Assembly (NCBI GenBank): GCA_044351045.1
Contig: JBILGM010000009.1
Coordinates: forward strand, 8,567-72,566
Direction of reading: 5' to 3'
DNA from: UBA6136 sp044351045
GTDB lineage: Bacteria > Pseudomonadota > Gammaproteobacteria > Methylococcales > Methylococcaceae
Length of the DNA stretch: 64,000 nt
Part shown: one piece after another, positions 1 to 8,966 of the stretch
Layout: each line of letters begins with the position of its first letter
How positions within the stretch are numbered: position 1 is the first letter of the stretch
Position numbers and translations under genes: made by a program
Notes under the pieces: model-generated
What the model was told of the DNA's origin: nothing
Databases searched by the model: none
What the model saw: only the letters and a program-made list of their open reading frames with translations

Positions 1-198
1 GCTCCCGTGGAGGCGCAGAAACAGGCTGACTGCTGCTATACAGAATCGGACAAGTACTGGACCGTCGATCCGCAGGGCATCGCCTGGGAAGCCTTTCACT
101 CCTTATCCAGCATTCCGGTGTTCGGCGGCGCTATCGAAAATCCCGTCAAGACCACTTCCTCCTGTTGTTCACCCTCAAATCGAGATCAAACCGTATGA
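1..198 (+). CDS. arsI: ArsI-type C-As lyase (glyoxalase fold), 3' end only
   Basis: The reading frame is open from the left edge, so this is the C-terminal part of a longer protein. It holds the vicinal cysteine pair in the context ADCCY followed by SDKYW and a DPQGIAWEAFH stretch. This is the C-terminal half of the ArsI/CadI branch of the vicinal-oxygen-chelate (glyoxalase) family. In characterised ArsI the cysteine pair binds trivalent organoarsenicals, and the Fe(II) enzyme cleaves the carbon-arsenic bond, for example demethylating MAs(III) to As(III). A second Cys pair (SSCC) lies near the C-terminus. The stop overlaps the arsC start as ATGA, so the two genes are translationally coupled. 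CadI-like proteins of unknown substrate are the main alternative, but the ars context favours ArsI. Confidence 0.85.
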   Translation, partial: APVEAQKQADCCYTESDKYWTVDPQGIAWEAFHSLSSIPVFGGAIENPVKTTSSCCSPSNRDQTV

Positions 199-686
199 GC
201 CAAAAAACCTACAACGTGCTGGTCCTGTGCACCGGCAACTCCTGCCGCAGCGTCATGGGCGAAGCCCTGGTCAACCGTCTCGGCGCCGGACGCTTCAAAG
301 CCTACAGCGCGGGGAGCAATCCCATAGGCCGCATCAACGCGGGTGCCTTGGCGACGCTGGCGCGTCATAACCTGCCCACTGACGGGTACACCAGCAAATC
401 CTGGGAGGCCCTGGAAGGCGTCGATTTCGACATTCTCATTGCCGTCTGTGATTCGGCGGCGGGCGAAACCTGCCCGGTTTATTTGAGTTCCGCCATCCGC
501 ACCAACTGGGGTGTGGCCGATCCTGGCCACGTCGAAGGGACTCCCGAAGAAGTGATCGCGGCCTTCGAGGCGACTTTCGCCACACTCAAGCATCGCATCA
601 CCCGCTTGGTTGAGCTGCCTATCGAGTCGATGAGCCGCGAACAATTGAGTGAAGAACTCGATCGCATCGGCCAGGAAATGGGATGA
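195..686 (+). CDS. arsC: Arsenate reductase, low-molecular-weight phosphatase type
   Basis: A 163-residue cytosolic protein of the LMW protein-tyrosine-phosphatase fold that reduces As(V) to As(III). The P-loop CTGNSCRS (C12, R18, CX5R) is at the N-terminus, and a later Cys pair lies in the stretch VCDSAAGETCP. In thioredoxin-linked ArsC enzymes such a pair carries the disulfide relay. Here the spacing is one residue longer than in the Staphylococcus enzyme, so the electron donor (thioredoxin or glutaredoxin) is not certain. I chose the ATG at 195 because it overlaps the arsI stop and places the P-loop at the usual distance from the N-terminus. An upstream in-frame ATG at 165 would add ten residues with no family counterpart. 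Confidence 0.93.
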   Translation: MSQKTYNVLVLCTGNSCRSVMGEALVNRLGAGRFKAYSAGSNPIGRINAGALATLARHNLPTDGYTSKSWEALEGVDFDILIAVCDSAAGETCPVYLSSAIRTNWGVADPGHVEGTPEEVIAAFEATFATLKHRITRLVELPIESMSREQLSEELDRIGQEMG

Positions 687-737
687 ACCTTCCCCATTCA
701 ACCGGCTGTATTCACCCTTGATTCTCAGGAGATTGGC

Positions 738-1100
738 ATGAGCACCATTCAGATATTTGATCCCGCGCTGTGTTGTAGCACCGGCGTATGTGGTGTGGAC
801 GTTGACCAGGCCCTGGTCAATTTCTCCGCCGACGTCGATTGGGCCCGACAGTACGGCATTCAGATTCAGCGATTCAACCTGTCTCAGGAACCCATGGCCT
901 TCGCCGTGAATGCGAAAGTCAAATCGTTTCTGCAGACCAATGGAGAAAAGGGACTTCCACTCATTCTGGTTGATGGGGAAGTTGCCATGGCGGGAAGTTA
1001 TCCGGCGCGGGCCGAACTGGCCCGATGGGCTGGGGTGACCGTCGCGACCGATCAAACCCCCGCCGAAAACGGTGGCTGCTCCGGAAGTTCCTGCTGCTGA
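738..1100 (+). CDS. arsD: Arsenite metallochaperone ArsD
   Basis: A 120-residue protein matching ArsD. It opens MSTIQIFDPALCC and carries the conserved CCxxxxC As(III)-binding set (C12, C13, C18), then a thioredoxin-like fold and a C-terminal CSGSSCC tail with further vicinal cysteines. ArsD binds arsenite, hands it to ArsA and raises ArsA ATPase activity; in some operons it is also a weak repressor. An AGGAG ribosome-binding site sits about eight bases before the ATG. The stop codon overlaps the arsA start (ATGA), as expected for partners made together. Confidence 0.95.
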   Translation: MSTIQIFDPALCCSTGVCGVDVDQALVNFSADVDWARQYGIQIQRFNLSQEPMAFAVNAKVKSFLQTNGEKGLPLILVDGEVAMAGSYPARAELARWAGVTVATDQTPAENGGCSGSSCC

Positions 1101-2890
1101 TGTGCACCCTCACCCTGAAATTCCTCGAGCAACCGCCGCGCTTTCTTTTCTTCACGGGAAAAGGCGGGGTTGGGAAAACCTCCCTCGCTTGCGCCACCGC
1201 CATTCACCTGGCCCGCGACGGGCGACGCGTCTTGCTGGTCAGCACCGATCCGGCTTCAAACGTCGGCCAGGTTTTTCACGTGACAATCGGCAACCGGATC
1301 ACCCCTCTGACGGCGCTGCCCGGGCTCTCTGCCCTGGAAATTGACCCACAGGCAGCCGCGCAGGGCTATCGTGATCGCATCGTCGGTCCGGTACGCGGCG
1401 TCTTGCCTGACAGCGTAGTCAGGGGGATTGAGGAGCAACTCTCGGGCGCCTGTACCACCGAAATCGCGGCTTTCGATGAGTTCACCGAATTGCTGGTCGA
1501 ATCCGACCTGACCGCTGAGTTCGACCATATCGTCTTCGACACGGCGCCGACGGGTCACACCATTCGTCTATTGAGCCTGCCCGGCGCCTGGAACAGCTTC
1601 CTCGACGCCGGCAAAGGCGATGCCTCATGCCTCGGTCCCCTGGCCGGATTGGATAAGCACCGGGCGCAATACAAGACCGCCGTGGCGTCCCTGGCTGATC
1701 CCCTGCGCACACGACTGATTCTGGTGGCACGGCCGCAGAAAGCCACTCTGGCTGAAGTCGCCCGCACTCACGAGGAATTGGCGGGGATCGGCCTGTCGGA
1801 ACAATACCTGGTGATCAATGGCATCCTGCCGGTCGCCGAAGGCGCCCATGATCCGTTGGCTGCGGCCATGCTGCTGCGCGAACAAGCCGCGCTGAATGAG
1901 CTGCCGGCTGGCTTGGCTGGCCTGCCTCGCGATCTCATCGGTCTCAAGACCTTCAACATGGTCGGCCTGGAAGCCCTGAGCCAACTCCTCGACGGAGAAG
2001 GTCAGCTTCCCGCGGGTGAGGGTGAGAGTCCGGCTCTCGTTCCTCTGAAGGCGCCCGGGCTGGCATCGCTCGTCGATGAAATAGCCGCGGATGGCCATGG
2101 CCTGATCATGCTGATGGGAAAAGGGGGTGTCGGGAAAACCACCCTCGCCGCCGCTATCGCCGTGGACCTCGCCAGGCGCGGGCTACCCGTCCATCTGACC
2201 ACCTCCGATCCGGCGGCGCATCTGACCGAAACCCTGGCCGGCGCGGTCGCCCATCTCGACATCAGCCGCATCGATCCTCACGTAGAAACCGAAAACTATC
2301 GTCAGCAGGTGCTGGAAACCAAGGGGGCCAAGCTCGATGCCGCCGGACGCGCCCTGCTGGAAGAAGACCTGCGTTCACCCTGCACCGAGGAAATCGCTGT
2401 CTTCCAGGCGTTTTCACGCATCATTCGTGAAGCCGGCAAGAAATTTGTCGTCATGGATACCGCGCCGACCGGGCACACCTTGTTGTTGCTGGACGCGACG
2501 GGCGCCTACCACCGCGAAGTCTCCCGACAAATGGCGGACAGCCGCATGGATGTCCTGACGCCGATGATGCAGCTGCAGGATCAGCAAAAGACCAAGGTCC
2601 TGTTGGTTACGCTCGCCGAAACCACCCCGGTGCTGGAAGCGGCGAACCTGCAAAACGACTTGCGGCGGGCCGGGATAGAGCCCTGGGCCTGGATCATCAA
2701 CAACTGCATTGCGGCCACGGATACCCAATCGGCGCTTCTCAGGCAACGCGCCTTTAACGAACTCGGCGAGGTTGAGGCTGTGGCCCAACACCACGCCAAG
2801 CGCTATGCCGTCGTGCCCGTATTGAAGGAGGAGCCCGTGGGGGCAGATCGGCTGCAGCAGTTACTTCACGCTTCACCATACTTAGGATAA
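1100..2890 (+). CDS. arsA: Arsenite-stimulated ATPase ArsA (two-domain)
   Basis: A 596-residue protein with two homologous P-loop ATPase halves, each with a deviant Walker A motif GKGGVGKT (near residue 20 and again past residue 330) and the signature DTAPTGHT. The metalloid-binding cysteines known from E. coli ArsA appear in equivalent contexts: SGACTTEIA and DASCLGP in the first half, RSPCTEEIA in the second. ArsA energises arsenite extrusion by the membrane permease. The ATG at 1100 overlaps the arsD stop and removes 25 upstream residues that only reflect arsD read in another frame. The length fits full-size ArsA (about 580). Confidence 0.96.
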   Translation: MCTLTLKFLEQPPRFLFFTGKGGVGKTSLACATAIHLARDGRRVLLVSTDPASNVGQVFHVTIGNRITPLTALPGLSALEIDPQAAAQGYRDRIVGPVRGVLPDSVVRGIEEQLSGACTTEIAAFDEFTELLVESDLTAEFDHIVFDTAPTGHTIRLLSLPGAWNSFLDAGKGDASCLGPLAGLDKHRAQYKTAVASLADPLRTRLILVARPQKATLAEVARTHEELAGIGLSEQYLVINGILPVAEGAHDPLAAAMLLREQAALNELPAGLAGLPRDLIGLKTFNMVGLEALSQLLDGEGQLPAGEGESPALVPLKAPGLASLVDEIAADGHGLIMLMGKGGVGKTTLAAAIAVDLARRGLPVHLTTSDPAAHLTETLAGAVAHLDISRIDPHVETENYRQQVLETKGAKLDAAGRALLEEDLRSPCTEEIAVFQAFSRIIREAGKKFVVMDTAPTGHTLLLLDATGAYHREVSRQMADSRMDVLTPMMQLQDQQKTKVLLVTLAETTPVLEAANLQNDLRRAGIEPWAWIINNCIAATDTQSALLRQRAFNELGEVEAVAQHHAKRYAVVPVLKEEPVGADRLQQLLHASPYLG

Positions 2891-2901
2891 CGAGGACTCA
2901 C

Positions 2902-2940
2902 ATGTCCAACACCGACCTTTTTCCAATACCCTCCAGGTGA
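2902..2940 (+). other. Possible 12-codon leader ORF before acr3
   Basis: An ATG at 2902 preceded by CGAGGA opens a 12-codon frame (MSNTDLFPIPSR) that ends with TGA at 2938-2940, five bases before the acr3 ATG at 2946. It could couple acr3 translation to arsA, or be the decayed 5' end of a lost gene. The reading rests on position and a purine-rich upstream stretch only; no homology is claimed. Confidence 0.3.
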
Positions 2941-2945
2941 ACATC

Positions 2946-4070
2946 ATGAGCCGGCAAAAGCACCGCCCCAAAACCTCATCCGCTCGCCAAAGCGGTAAAG
3001 ACAGAAAAAACTTCGGGCAGCCAAACCCGGCCCTTCAACCCATGAGTATTTTTGAGCGCTACCTGACCCTTTGGGTGTTGCTCTGCATCTTGGCAGGGAT
3101 TGCCCTGGGCCAGTGGTTCCCCGCAGCCTTTCAGGCGCTGGGCCGCATGGAGGTCACCCAGGTCAACCTGCCGGTTGGACTGCTGATCTGGATCATGATC
3201 ATTCCGATGCTGGTGAAGGTAGACTTTGGCGCATTGCATGAAGTCCGTCAGCATGTCCGGGGCATCGGTGTCACCCTGTTCGTCAACTGGCTGGTGAAAC
3301 CGTTTTCGATGGCGTTTCTCGGCTGGCTGTTCATCCGGCATCTATTCGCCCCGATGCTGCCGGCCGACCAGCTCGACAGTTACATCGCCGGCCTGATTCT
3401 GCTGGCGGCAGCGCCTTGCACGGCCATGGTTTTCGTGTGGAGTCGGCTGACTCAAGGTGACCCGATATTCACCTTGTCACAGGTGGCCTTGAACGACACC
3501 ATCATGGTGTTCGCCTTTGCCCCCCTGGTCGGCCTCCTGCTCGGTATCTCCGCCATTAGCGTGCCCTGGGCCACCCTCGTCACTTCAGTGGTTCTGTATA
3601 TCGTGATCCCGGTGATTCTCGCCCAGTGGTGGCGCAGACGGCTACTGTCCAAAGGGACGGCAAGTTTCGAGATCGCCATGGAAAGGATCGCCCCGTGGTC
3701 GATTGCAGCGCTGCTGTCCACGCTGGTGCTGCTGTTTGCATTTCAGGGCGAGGCCATCCTGAAACAGCCACGAGTGATCGCGCTGCTCGCCGTTCCCATT
3801 CTTGTCCAGGTCTTTTTCAACTCGGCACTCGCCTACGGGCTCAATCGTGCGGTGGGAGAGAAGCACAACATTGCCTGTCCGTCGGCCTTGATAGGGGCCT
3901 CCAACTTCTTTGAATTGGCGGTGGCCGCAGCGATCAGCCTGTTTGGGTTTCAGTCCGGCGCAGCACTCGCTACCGTGGTGGGCGTGCTAATCGAGGTGCC
4001 GGTGATGCTGCTGGTCGTCAAGGTGGTGAATGCCTCCAAAGGTTGGTACGAGAGAACCACACCGGACTGA
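2946..4070 (+). CDS. acr3: Arsenite efflux permease Acr3
   Basis: A 374-residue inner-membrane protein of the BART superfamily with about ten hydrophobic segments. Landmarks include the LPVGLLIWIMIIPMLVKVDF stretch and a central APCTAMVFVWS motif holding the Cys that is essential in studied Acr3 proteins. It exports As(III), here very likely energised by the ArsA made just upstream. The N-terminus carries about 35 polar, basic residues before the conserved MSIFERYLTLW start, so translation could also begin at 3042. I prefer 2946 because AGGTGA lies five bases before it. A GTG at 2937 is also in frame. Confidence 0.95.
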   Translation: MSRQKHRPKTSSARQSGKDRKNFGQPNPALQPMSIFERYLTLWVLLCILAGIALGQWFPAAFQALGRMEVTQVNLPVGLLIWIMIIPMLVKVDFGALHEVRQHVRGIGVTLFVNWLVKPFSMAFLGWLFIRHLFAPMLPADQLDSYIAGLILLAAAPCTAMVFVWSRLTQGDPIFTLSQVALNDTIMVFAFAPLVGLLLGISAISVPWATLVTSVVLYIVIPVILAQWWRRRLLSKGTASFEIAMERIAPWSIAALLSTLVLLFAFQGEAILKQPRVIALLAVPILVQVFFNSALAYGLNRAVGEKHNIACPSALIGASNFFELAVAAAISLFGFQSGAALATVVGVLIEVPVMLLVVKVVNASKGWYERTTPD

Positions 4071-4149
4071 CTCGCGTCAGCTCGGTGTAATCGCCGTCCA
4101 ACACACCATCATGTTCGACCCCGTGTTTTAACCTTTAGAACCTGGTCGT

Positions 4150-5118
4150 TCAATGGCTCTTCGGCTCGATCCGCTTCAGCAATGAAAACAGATCGCTGTT
4201 GGTGGAGAGCACCACGGTGGCCTCGCTACCGATGATCTTCCGGTAGGTCTCCATGCTCTTGGTGAATCGGTAAAAATCGGCGGCCTGGGGTTTCTGGGTA
4301 TAAGCCCGGGCGTAGATTTCGGTCGCCTTGGCATCGGATTCGCCGCGAATCTCCTGGACGCGCTTGTAGGCGGTGGATTCGATTTCGTTGATGTCACGAT
4401 CCTTCTTGCCGCTGATCCGCGCCGCTTCGCCCTCGCCCTCGGAGCGGAAACGCTGGGCAATCTGCAAACGCTCGCTGATCATTCGCTGATAAATCCGTTC
4501 AAGCACTTCCGGGTTGTAGTTGAGTCGCTTGATACGGATATCCAGCAGTTCGATGCCGAATTCGGCCAGCTTGGGCGCCGCCGACTCAAAGATGTTCTTC
4601 TCCAGTTCCGCCCGGCCAAACTGAATCGGTCGCAGAACACCCAACGCACCCACCCCGCTCAACGTGGCGGCCGCGTTTTCGTCCTGCAGCGGCTTGCGCT
4701 GCTTTTCGGTTCTCACCACCTCGATCAGTTCGTGCCGGGCCACCACGGTGCGTGTTTCACTGCCCAGAATGTCTTCCAGCCGTGACTGGGCACTGCGCTC
4801 ATCCCGCAAGCGCAGAAAATACTGCATGGGATCGGTGATGCGCCAGCGGGCAAAAGTATCCACCTGGATATAGGTCTTGTCCTTGGTCGACATTTCGACC
4901 ATGGGCCCATCCCAGGCCAGATAGCGCTTGTCGATACGGTTGACCTCCTGGATGAAAGGCAACTTGAAATGCAGTCCCGGCTCGGTAATCGGTTCGCCCA
5001 TCGGGCGACCGAACTGGGTGATAATGACCTGCTCGGTTTGCCGAACGGTATAGAGCGAGAGCAACAAAACCAGACCCAGCAAAACGGCTCCGGCAAAACG
5101 GATGTGACGCATGTTCAT
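4150..5118 (-). CDS. hflC: HflC, membrane regulator of FtsH protease
   Basis: A 322-residue SPFH/band-7 protein with one N-terminal membrane anchor (about residues 6-25), then the band-7 domain beginning TVRQTEQVIITQFGRP and a long charged alpha-helical C-terminal part with ISERLQIAQRFRSEGEGEAA. HflC pairs with HflK in a periplasm-facing cage around FtsH and tunes degradation of membrane proteins. The gene start overlaps the hflK stop by four bases, the usual hflK-hflC arrangement. The usual flanking hfq, hflX and purA are not here, so the pair stands alone next to the ars operon. Confidence 0.93.
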   Translation of the reverse strand: MNMRHIRFAGAVLLGLVLLLSLYTVRQTEQVIITQFGRPMGEPITEPGLHFKLPFIQEVNRIDKRYLAWDGPMVEMSTKDKTYIQVDTFARWRITDPMQYFLRLRDERSAQSRLEDILGSETRTVVARHELIEVVRTEKQRKPLQDENAAATLSGVGALGVLRPIQFGRAELEKNIFESAAPKLAEFGIELLDIRIKRLNYNPEVLERIYQRMISERLQIAQRFRSEGEGEAARISGKKDRDINEIESTAYKRVQEIRGESDAKATEIYARAYTQKPQAADFYRFTKSMETYRKIIGSEATVVLSTNSDLFSLLKRIEPKSH

Positions 5119-6104
5119 TTGGCAACTCCGGGCAGGGTCTGAGTCTGGGGCAGGGGAAGCATGGGCAGGATCTGCTGCACCGCTTCGTCGACGATGATGC
5201 CCTGCTTGGCTTGGGGCAACACGTCACCCATGGTTTCCAGGTAGATACGGGTCCGCGTCACCTCGGGCGCCTTGACGAACTCCTCGAGAACGGCGCCAAA
5301 CGCTGCAGCATCACCCTCGGCTTCGTTGATACGCTTGAACCGATAGCCTTCCGCCTCGCGGATGGCCTGATCCGCTCGACCGCGGGCACGGGGGACGGCT
5401 TTGTTGTATTCGCCGTTGGCGAGATTGATAGCATTTTCCCTGTCCTGCTGCGCCCGATTCACCTCATTGAACGAGGGTTGGACCGGCTCCGGGGGATCGA
5501 CATTCTTGAGCTGAACCTGATTGACCACCACCCCCAGATGGTAACGAGCCGCCAGATCCCGGAGTCGGCTAAGCGAGGTGTCCTCGATATCCTGCCGACC
5601 GATGGTGATGATTTCATCTACGGTTCGGTCGCCGATTATCTCCCGCATAACGGATTCGGACAGATCACGAAGCGTAATGCCGGGGTCGCGCACCTCAAAA
5701 AGAAAGACCTCGGGATCGGTGATGCGGTACTGCACCACCCATTCGACCAGGGCGGCATTCAGGTCGCCCGTCACCATGGACCGCTCCTTCATAGGGTCCA
5801 CTCCGATCTGATCGGGATTGGTCGTCAAATCGGCGGGCTTGCGCATCCCGAACTCCAGCTTCAGCTGGCGTTGGGTAGGGACCTTGATGACTTCATCGAT
5901 GCCAAACGGCAATTTAAGATGCAGGCCCGGCGGGACATTCTGCAGATGCTTGCCAAAACGCAGCACCACGCCCTCTGATTCGGCCGGCACGGTGTAATAG
6001 GCAGTGAACAATCCAATCAGGGCAAACAGCACCAGCAGTATGGCCCCAATCGGTGGGGGCTTTCTGGACGGCAATGACTGCGTCCACGGGTTGGGTGTGC
6101 TCAT
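5115..6104 (-). CDS. hflK: HflK, partner of HflC
   Basis: A 329-residue SPFH/band-7 protein. A Pro-rich cytoplasmic start (WTQSLPSRKPPPIG) leads into one membrane helix (about 19-36), then YYTVPAESEGVVLRFGKH, which opens the band-7 domain, and a helical domain with NEVNRAQQDRENAINLANGEY typical of HflK. It forms the HflKC complex that regulates FtsH. The protein is shorter than E. coli HflK (419) and lacks its long Gly-rich N-terminal tail. It is the first gene of a two-gene operon; the divergent potA starts about 80 bases away, so the short gap should hold both promoters. Confidence 0.9.
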   Translation of the reverse strand: MSTPNPWTQSLPSRKPPPIGAILLVLFALIGLFTAYYTVPAESEGVVLRFGKHLQNVPPGLHLKLPFGIDEVIKVPTQRQLKLEFGMRKPADLTTNPDQIGVDPMKERSMVTGDLNAALVEWVVQYRITDPEVFLFEVRDPGITLRDLSESVMREIIGDRTVDEIITIGRQDIEDTSLSRLRDLAARYHLGVVVNQVQLKNVDPPEPVQPSFNEVNRAQQDRENAINLANGEYNKAVPRARGRADQAIREAEGYRFKRINEAEGDAAAFGAVLEEFVKAPEVTRTRIYLETMGDVLPQAKQGIIVDEAVQQILPMLPLPQTQTLPGVAK

Positions 6105-6183
6105 CAGTTTCTCCGGGATGTGGCAGTAACAAGCTCAGGCCGCAAAGACCCAGTGTAGCGCGATCCAGAAAACCGGGGACTCG

Positions 6184-7362
6184 ATGAACGACTTTCGCAG
6201 CGTGTTGAGAGCCGTGGTAGCTTATCGGCAAAGAATCTCAACCGCCTCCAGTCCTACCCCCCCTATGCCCCCTCCACTGGTTGAATTTTCCGCCGTTGCC
6301 AAAAGCTACGACGGCAAGATGGTCCTGCCTGGTCTGGCTCTGGAGGTGCAAGAGGGTGAATTCCTCACCCTGCTGGGACCGTCCGGCTGCGGCAAGAGCA
6401 CTGCTCTCAGGTTACTGGCGGGCTTCGAGTCGCCCGATAGTGGCAAGATTCGCCTGGAGGGGGTCGTCATCAACCCGCTCCCCCCCGAAAAGCGCCCGAT
6501 CAATACCGTCTTCCAGAGCTACGCGCTCTTTCCTCACATGACAGTGGAGCAGAACATCAGCTTTGGCCTGCGCATGAAACGGATTCCCCCATCGGAAATC
6601 CGGAGCCGTGTGCAAGAAGCCCTGGAGATGGTCCGGCTTCCCGATCTGGCCCGGCGAAAACCCGGTCAGCTTTCTGGCGGGCAACAGCAGCGAATTGCGT
6701 TGGCCCGAGCCCTGGTCAACCGACCCCGGGTCCTGTTGCTGGACGAACCCCTTAGCGCCCTGGATTTTCGGCTTCGCAAAGCCATGCAGACCGAGCTGAG
6801 AGCCCTGCAGCGACAATTAGGACTGACCTTCATTTTTGTCACGCATGACCAGGAAGAAGCTCTGTCTATGTCCGATCGCGTCGCCGTCATGCGTGATGGC
6901 GTGATTCAACAGATCGGTCCTCCCCGGGATATTTATGAGACTCCGGCCAATAGCTTTGTGGCCCGGTTCGTGGGCGAAAGCAATCTAATGGAGGGTATGA
7001 TCACCCGTCGATTCGATGACGAATACGTCGCTATCGAGATGGAAAATCAGGTTTTTTCCTTCCCCGCTCCGTTGAGCCTGTCGCCCGGCGCGCACGTCGT
7101 GGTCTTGCTGCGACCCCAGGATTTGAAAATGGAGATCATTGGCCTCGAAGAAGCGAGGGAGGGCCAATTGACAGGTGCCATGGAGAACAGGACTTACAAG
7201 GGCATGACGCTGGACACCCTCATCCGGCTCGACAGTGGCACGGTCCTGCATGCCAGCGAAATTTTTGACGGCAATCACGCTGCCTGGACCCCGGGCCAGC
7301 GCGTGGCCATCGGGTGGGCGCCCCACTCAGCTTGTGTGCTCCCCGCCGATGCGCCTAGCTGA
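6184..7362 (+). CDS. potA: Polyamine ABC transporter ATPase (PotA-like)
   Basis: ATP-binding subunit of a spermidine/putrescine-type importer. It has Walker A GPSGCGKST, Q-loop FQSYALFPHM, signature LSGGQQQRIALARAL, Walker B LLLDEPLSALD, H-loop VTHDQEEAL, and a C-terminal TOBE domain (VVLLRPQDLKMEI). The protein works on the cytoplasmic face with the two permeases encoded next. The start is uncertain: the ATG at 6184 has GGGGA upstream but adds 27 residues before family homology begins, while the ATG at 6265 (MPPPLVEF) fits PotA length better but lacks a clear ribosome-binding site. Confidence 0.93.
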   Translation: MNDFRSVLRAVVAYRQRISTASSPTPPMPPPLVEFSAVAKSYDGKMVLPGLALEVQEGEFLTLLGPSGCGKSTALRLLAGFESPDSGKIRLEGVVINPLPPEKRPINTVFQSYALFPHMTVEQNISFGLRMKRIPPSEIRSRVQEALEMVRLPDLARRKPGQLSGGQQQRIALARALVNRPRVLLLDEPLSALDFRLRKAMQTELRALQRQLGLTFIFVTHDQEEALSMSDRVAVMRDGVIQQIGPPRDIYETPANSFVARFVGESNLMEGMITRRFDDEYVAIEMENQVFSFPAPLSLSPGAHVVVLLRPQDLKMEIIGLEEAREGQLTGAMENRTYKGMTLDTLIRLDSGTVLHASEIFDGNHAAWTPGQRVAIGWAPHSACVLPADAPS

Positions 7363-8209
7363 TGCCATGTTGAACGCCGGACGCGGCCTCTTGCCGGTCT
7401 GGCTTCTGCTTTTTGCCTTGATCCCCCTGCTCATGGTGTCGGCGGTCAGTCTGCTGACGCGGGATGAAGCCGGATGGATCACACCGGAGGTCACTTTGGA
7501 GAACTACCGGCGTCTTTTTGATCCGGTCTATCTCAAGGTCTTTACCCACTCAATGGCCATGGCCGGGTTATCTACCCTCTTGTGCCTAGGCCTGGCCTAT
7601 CCGTTTGCCTATCTTCTCTCCCGCGTCGGTTCGGCATGGCGGGGTGTCTTGCTTACTTTGGTGATTGTTCCGTTCTGGACTAACTCTCTGATCCGCATTT
7701 ACGCGATCCGCAACCTGCTGGCGGCCAAAGGCGCAATGAATAGTCTGCTGCTGGCGCTGGGACTGATCGACGAGCCGGTTCGCCTGCTCTACTCCGGTTG
7801 GGCCGTCGGCCTGGGGCTGACCTATGTGCTGTTGCCGTTCATGATCCTGCCGCTCTATTCCAGTTTCGAGAAGCTGGATCGCCGCCTGGTCGAGGCGGCG
7901 GCCGACCTCTACGCCGGTCGTTGGGCGATCTTCCGTCATGTCATCATTCCCCTCACCGCGCCCGGCATCGCCGCCGGTTGCCTGCTGGTATTTCTCCCGG
8001 CGCTGGGTTTGTTCTATGTCACCGATGTGCTGGGCGGCGCCCGTGATCTGATGGTCGGGGCTTTGCTGAAGGATCAGTTTCTGGAGGCGCGTGACTGGCC
8101 CTTCGGCTCGGCGGCCAGCCTGATCGTGATTCTTTGGCTATTCCTGCTGATGGGAGTCTATCGGTGGGCACAGCGGTGGGCCGGGATGGGGCAGGTGGAC
8201 GATGTCTAG
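7349..8209 (+). CDS. potB: Polyamine ABC transporter permease (PotB-like)
   Basis: Inner-membrane permease with about six hydrophobic segments and the cytoplasmic EAA loop (EAAADLYAGRWAIFRHVIIP) that docks on the ATPase. It opens with a short basic stretch and the first membrane helix (VWLLLFALIPLLMVSAVSLL). The ATG at 7349 lies inside the end of potA; an ATG at 7367, just after the potA stop, is an equally reasonable start. The gene overlaps potC by eight bases, so the four pot genes are tightly coupled. The substrate is inferred from the family and from the PotD-like binding protein. Confidence 0.92.
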   Translation: MRLADAMLNAGRGLLPVWLLLFALIPLLMVSAVSLLTRDEAGWITPEVTLENYRRLFDPVYLKVFTHSMAMAGLSTLLCLGLAYPFAYLLSRVGSAWRGVLLTLVIVPFWTNSLIRIYAIRNLLAAKGAMNSLLLALGLIDEPVRLLYSGWAVGLGLTYVLLPFMILPLYSSFEKLDRRLVEAAADLYAGRWAIFRHVIIPLTAPGIAAGCLLVFLPALGLFYVTDVLGGARDLMVGALLKDQFLEARDWPFGSAASLIVILWLFLLMGVYRWAQRWAGMGQVDDV

Positions 8210-8966
8210 ATCTGGCCGCATCTATCTGTGGGGCGTGTTTGCCTTTCTCTACCTGCCGATGGCCTTGCTGATGGCCTACTCGTTCAACGAATCACCCTTC
8301 GGCTCGAACTGGGATCAACTGGGTTGGGAATGGTACCGCCGCCTGGCGGACGACCCGCTGCTCATTGAGGCCACCCTGAATTCCGTGGCAGTGGCTCTGC
8401 TCTCTGCCTCACTGGCCACGGTAATAGGGACCGCAGGCGCGGTGGGATCAAGCTTGTATGCGTTTCGCGGGCAGGTTTTTTTTCACCGTCTGATGTTGGT
8501 CAGCCTGATGTCGCCAGAGATCGTGATGGGTGTTTCGCTGCTGGTGCTGTTCCTTGCCCTGAGAATTCCGCTGGGTTTCGGATCGCTGCTGCTGGCACAC
8601 ATCACCTTTTGCCTGCCGTTTGTAACGGTGACCGTCATGTCCCGGCTCAAGGATTTCGACCCGCGCCTGATCGAGTCCGCTCGTGACCTCGGAGCCAGCG
8701 AGGCCCAGGCCATCGGCAACGTGGTGCTGCCGCTAGCGTTACCCGCCATTCTCGCCGGCTGGCTGCTCAGCTTCACCCTCTCGATGGATGATGTAGTGGT
8801 GAGCTTTTTTGTCACCGGGCCGGAATTCGAGGTGCTGCCGCTAAGGATTTATTCCATGGTGCGCATGGGCATCAAGCCCGAAGTGAATGCGCTGGCCACA
8901 CTGCTGTTCGGTTTGTCGCTGGCAATGGTCATCCTGTCTCAACGGCTGATGGGAAGGAAGCGCTGA
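8202..8966 (+). CDS. potC: Polyamine ABC transporter permease (PotC-like)
   Basis: A 254-residue permease, second half of the heterodimeric channel. It has six predicted membrane helices and an EAA loop in the form ESARDLGASEAQAIGNVVLP. The N-terminal region reads YLWGVFAFLYLPMALLMAYS, followed by FNESPFGSNW, a typical PotC pattern. Its stop overlaps the potD start (TGATG), so it is translated as part of the potABCD operon. Confidence 0.93.
   Translation: MSRSGRIYLWGVFAFLYLPMALLMAYSFNESPFGSNWDQLGWEWYRRLADDPLLIEATLNSVAVALLSASLATVIGTAGAVGSSLYAFRGQVFFHRLMLVSLMSPEIVMGVSLLVLFLALRIPLGFGSLLLAHITFCLPFVTVTVMSRLKDFDPRLIESARDLGASEAQAIGNVVLPLALPAILAGWLLSFTLSMDDVVVSFFVTGPEFEVLPLRIYSMVRMGIKPEVNALATLLFGLSLAMVILSQRLMGRKR

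Noticed and set aside
5211..5978. 255-codon plus-strand frame opposite hflK
   Set aside because: Shadow of hflK, which is supported by strong family motifs.
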